A DNA stretch of 64,000 nucleotides, taken from Brevundimonas sp. (lineage in GTDB: Bacteria > Pseudomonadota > Alphaproteobacteria > Caulobacterales > Caulobacteraceae). Location of the stretch: positions 1 through 64,000 of the forward strand of contig NZ_QFNM01000004.1 in the NCBI RefSeq assembly GCF_003248455.1, given 5' to 3'. Shown one piece after another: positions 63,370-64,000 of this stretch (positions within the stretch are counted from its first letter, which is position 1; every line of letters begins with the position of its first letter). Under the pieces are notes generated by a model that did not search any database, was not told the DNA's origin, and saw only the letters and a program-made list of their open reading frames with translations. A program made the position numbers and the translations under genes.

Positions 63370-64000
63370 CCCGCCTGCGCCAGTTCGGGCACGCGCGTCA
63401 CTTCGCGCCAGGCCTGGGGATTGGCCAGCAGTTGGCGGACCAGCTTGTTGTTCAGCGCGTGTCCGGCCTTGTAACCCTCGTACCGGCCCAGCAGCGGCGC
63501 GCCCAGCACATACAGGTCGCCGATGGCGTCCAGCGCCTTGTGACGCACGAACTCGCGTTCCATCCGCAGGCCGCCGGGGTTCAGGATGTCGTCGCCGTCG
63601 ATGACCACCGCGTTCTCCAGCGACCCGCCGCGCGCCAGCCCCGCCTGACGCAGGGCCTCGACCTCATGGGCGAAGCCGAAGGTGCGGCAGGCCATGATCT
63701 CGCGGCGGAAGGTCGGCTCGTCCACGACGAAGTCGATGACCTGATTGCCGATGGCCTTGGACGGAAAGTCGATCTCGAACCGCATTTCGAACCGGTCGCA
63801 CGGCATCAGGGCGGCGTGTTTGTCGCCCTCCACCACATGGACCGTCTCCAGGATTTCGATATAGCGCTGCGGCGTCGGCTGCGGGCGGAACCCCGCCCGG
63901 TCCAGCAGTTGTACAAAGTCCAGAGCCGAACCGTCCAGGATCGGCAGTTCCGGCCCATCCACTTCGACGACGGCGTTCGACACGCCCAGGGCCGAAAAGG
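63366..64000 (-). CDS. lpxC: UDP-3-O-acyl-N-acetylglucosamine deacetylase LpxC (N-terminus outside window)
   Basis: The C-terminal ~211 residues of LpxC, the committed step of lipid A synthesis. The zinc-ligand segment HKALDAIGDLYVLG (His and Asp) and the later catalytic-His region AGHALNNKLVRQLL are intact. The frame stays open to the window edge (FSALGVSNAVVEVDG, matching the family), so the first ~85 codons lie outside. Confidence 0.95.
   Translation of the reverse strand, partial: FSALGVSNAVVEVDGPELPILDGSALDFVQLLDRAGFRPQPTPQRYIEILETVHVVEGDKHAALMPCDRFEMRFEIDFPSKAIGNQVIDFVVDEPTFRREIMACRTFGFAHEVEALRQAGLARGGSLENAVVIDGDDILNPGGLRMEREFVRHKALDAIGDLYVLGAPLLGRYEGYKAGHALNNKLVRQLLANPQAWREVTRVPELAQAG

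Overview
The window reads as a chromosome segment from a GC-rich alphaproteobacterium of the Caulobacterales, most likely Brevundimonas or a close relative. The evidence is the flgF-flgG-flgA-flgH and fliF-fliG-fliH-fliN-flbD-flhA arrangement, a FlbD-type sigma-54 activator, a near-perfect sigma-54 promoter before flgF, and two CtrA-like boxes (TTAA-N7-TTTA) at flagellar promoters. The genus is inferred, not proven.

Left part (1-11.2 kb): accessory DNA around a tRNA gene. A PHP-plus-SMC-like ATPase (TrlF type), a phosphatase-family lipoprotein, an interrupted small gene and a HEPN-like protein precede a tRNA-Leu(UAA). That tRNA is split inside its anticodon by a 212-nt group I intron closely resembling the cyanobacterial/plastid tRNA-Leu intron. 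A 5.1-kb element (6067-11128), bounded by a 37-bp near-identical repeat of the tRNA 5' part, is inserted there. It carries a two-gene CBASS-like operon (CD-NTase plus SLATT membrane effector), an AbiE-type toxin-antitoxin pair with a palindromic operator candidate, and its tyrosine integrase. The element appears to supply a new promoter to the tRNA, while the displaced host tRNA promoter now points at the integrase.

11.2-20.4 kb: an M28 peptidase, then a divergent flagellar block. fliL-fliM-DUF6468-motE-like is on the minus strand and flgF-flgG-flgA-flgH on the plus strand. Their shared intergenic region holds a CtrA-like box and a sigma-54 promoter. Two small paralogous exported proteins follow.

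20.4-41.5 kb: core metabolism and housekeeping. A sulfate assimilation operon (cysG-DUF2849-cysI-DUF934/cysH fusion, with cysK next) lies opposite a LysR regulator. An isoprenoid cluster (xseB-ispA-dxs) follows, then assorted enzymes and a three-gene CHASE3 kinase / response regulator / receiver-HWE kinase operon.

41.5-49.8 kb: the large fliF operon on the minus strand. A complete class A beta-lactamase gene is wedged between flbD and flhA and overlaps flhA.

49.8-64 kb: ordinary genes (hydrolase, uracil-DNA glycosylase family, thioesterase, GST, nucleoside transporter, ilvE, OmpR/EnvZ-type two-component pair, proC, lgt, MidA-like methyltransferase, pgeF, partial lpxC). REP/MITE-like inverted repeats at 50.8-51.6 kb have shaped the ends of several reading frames.
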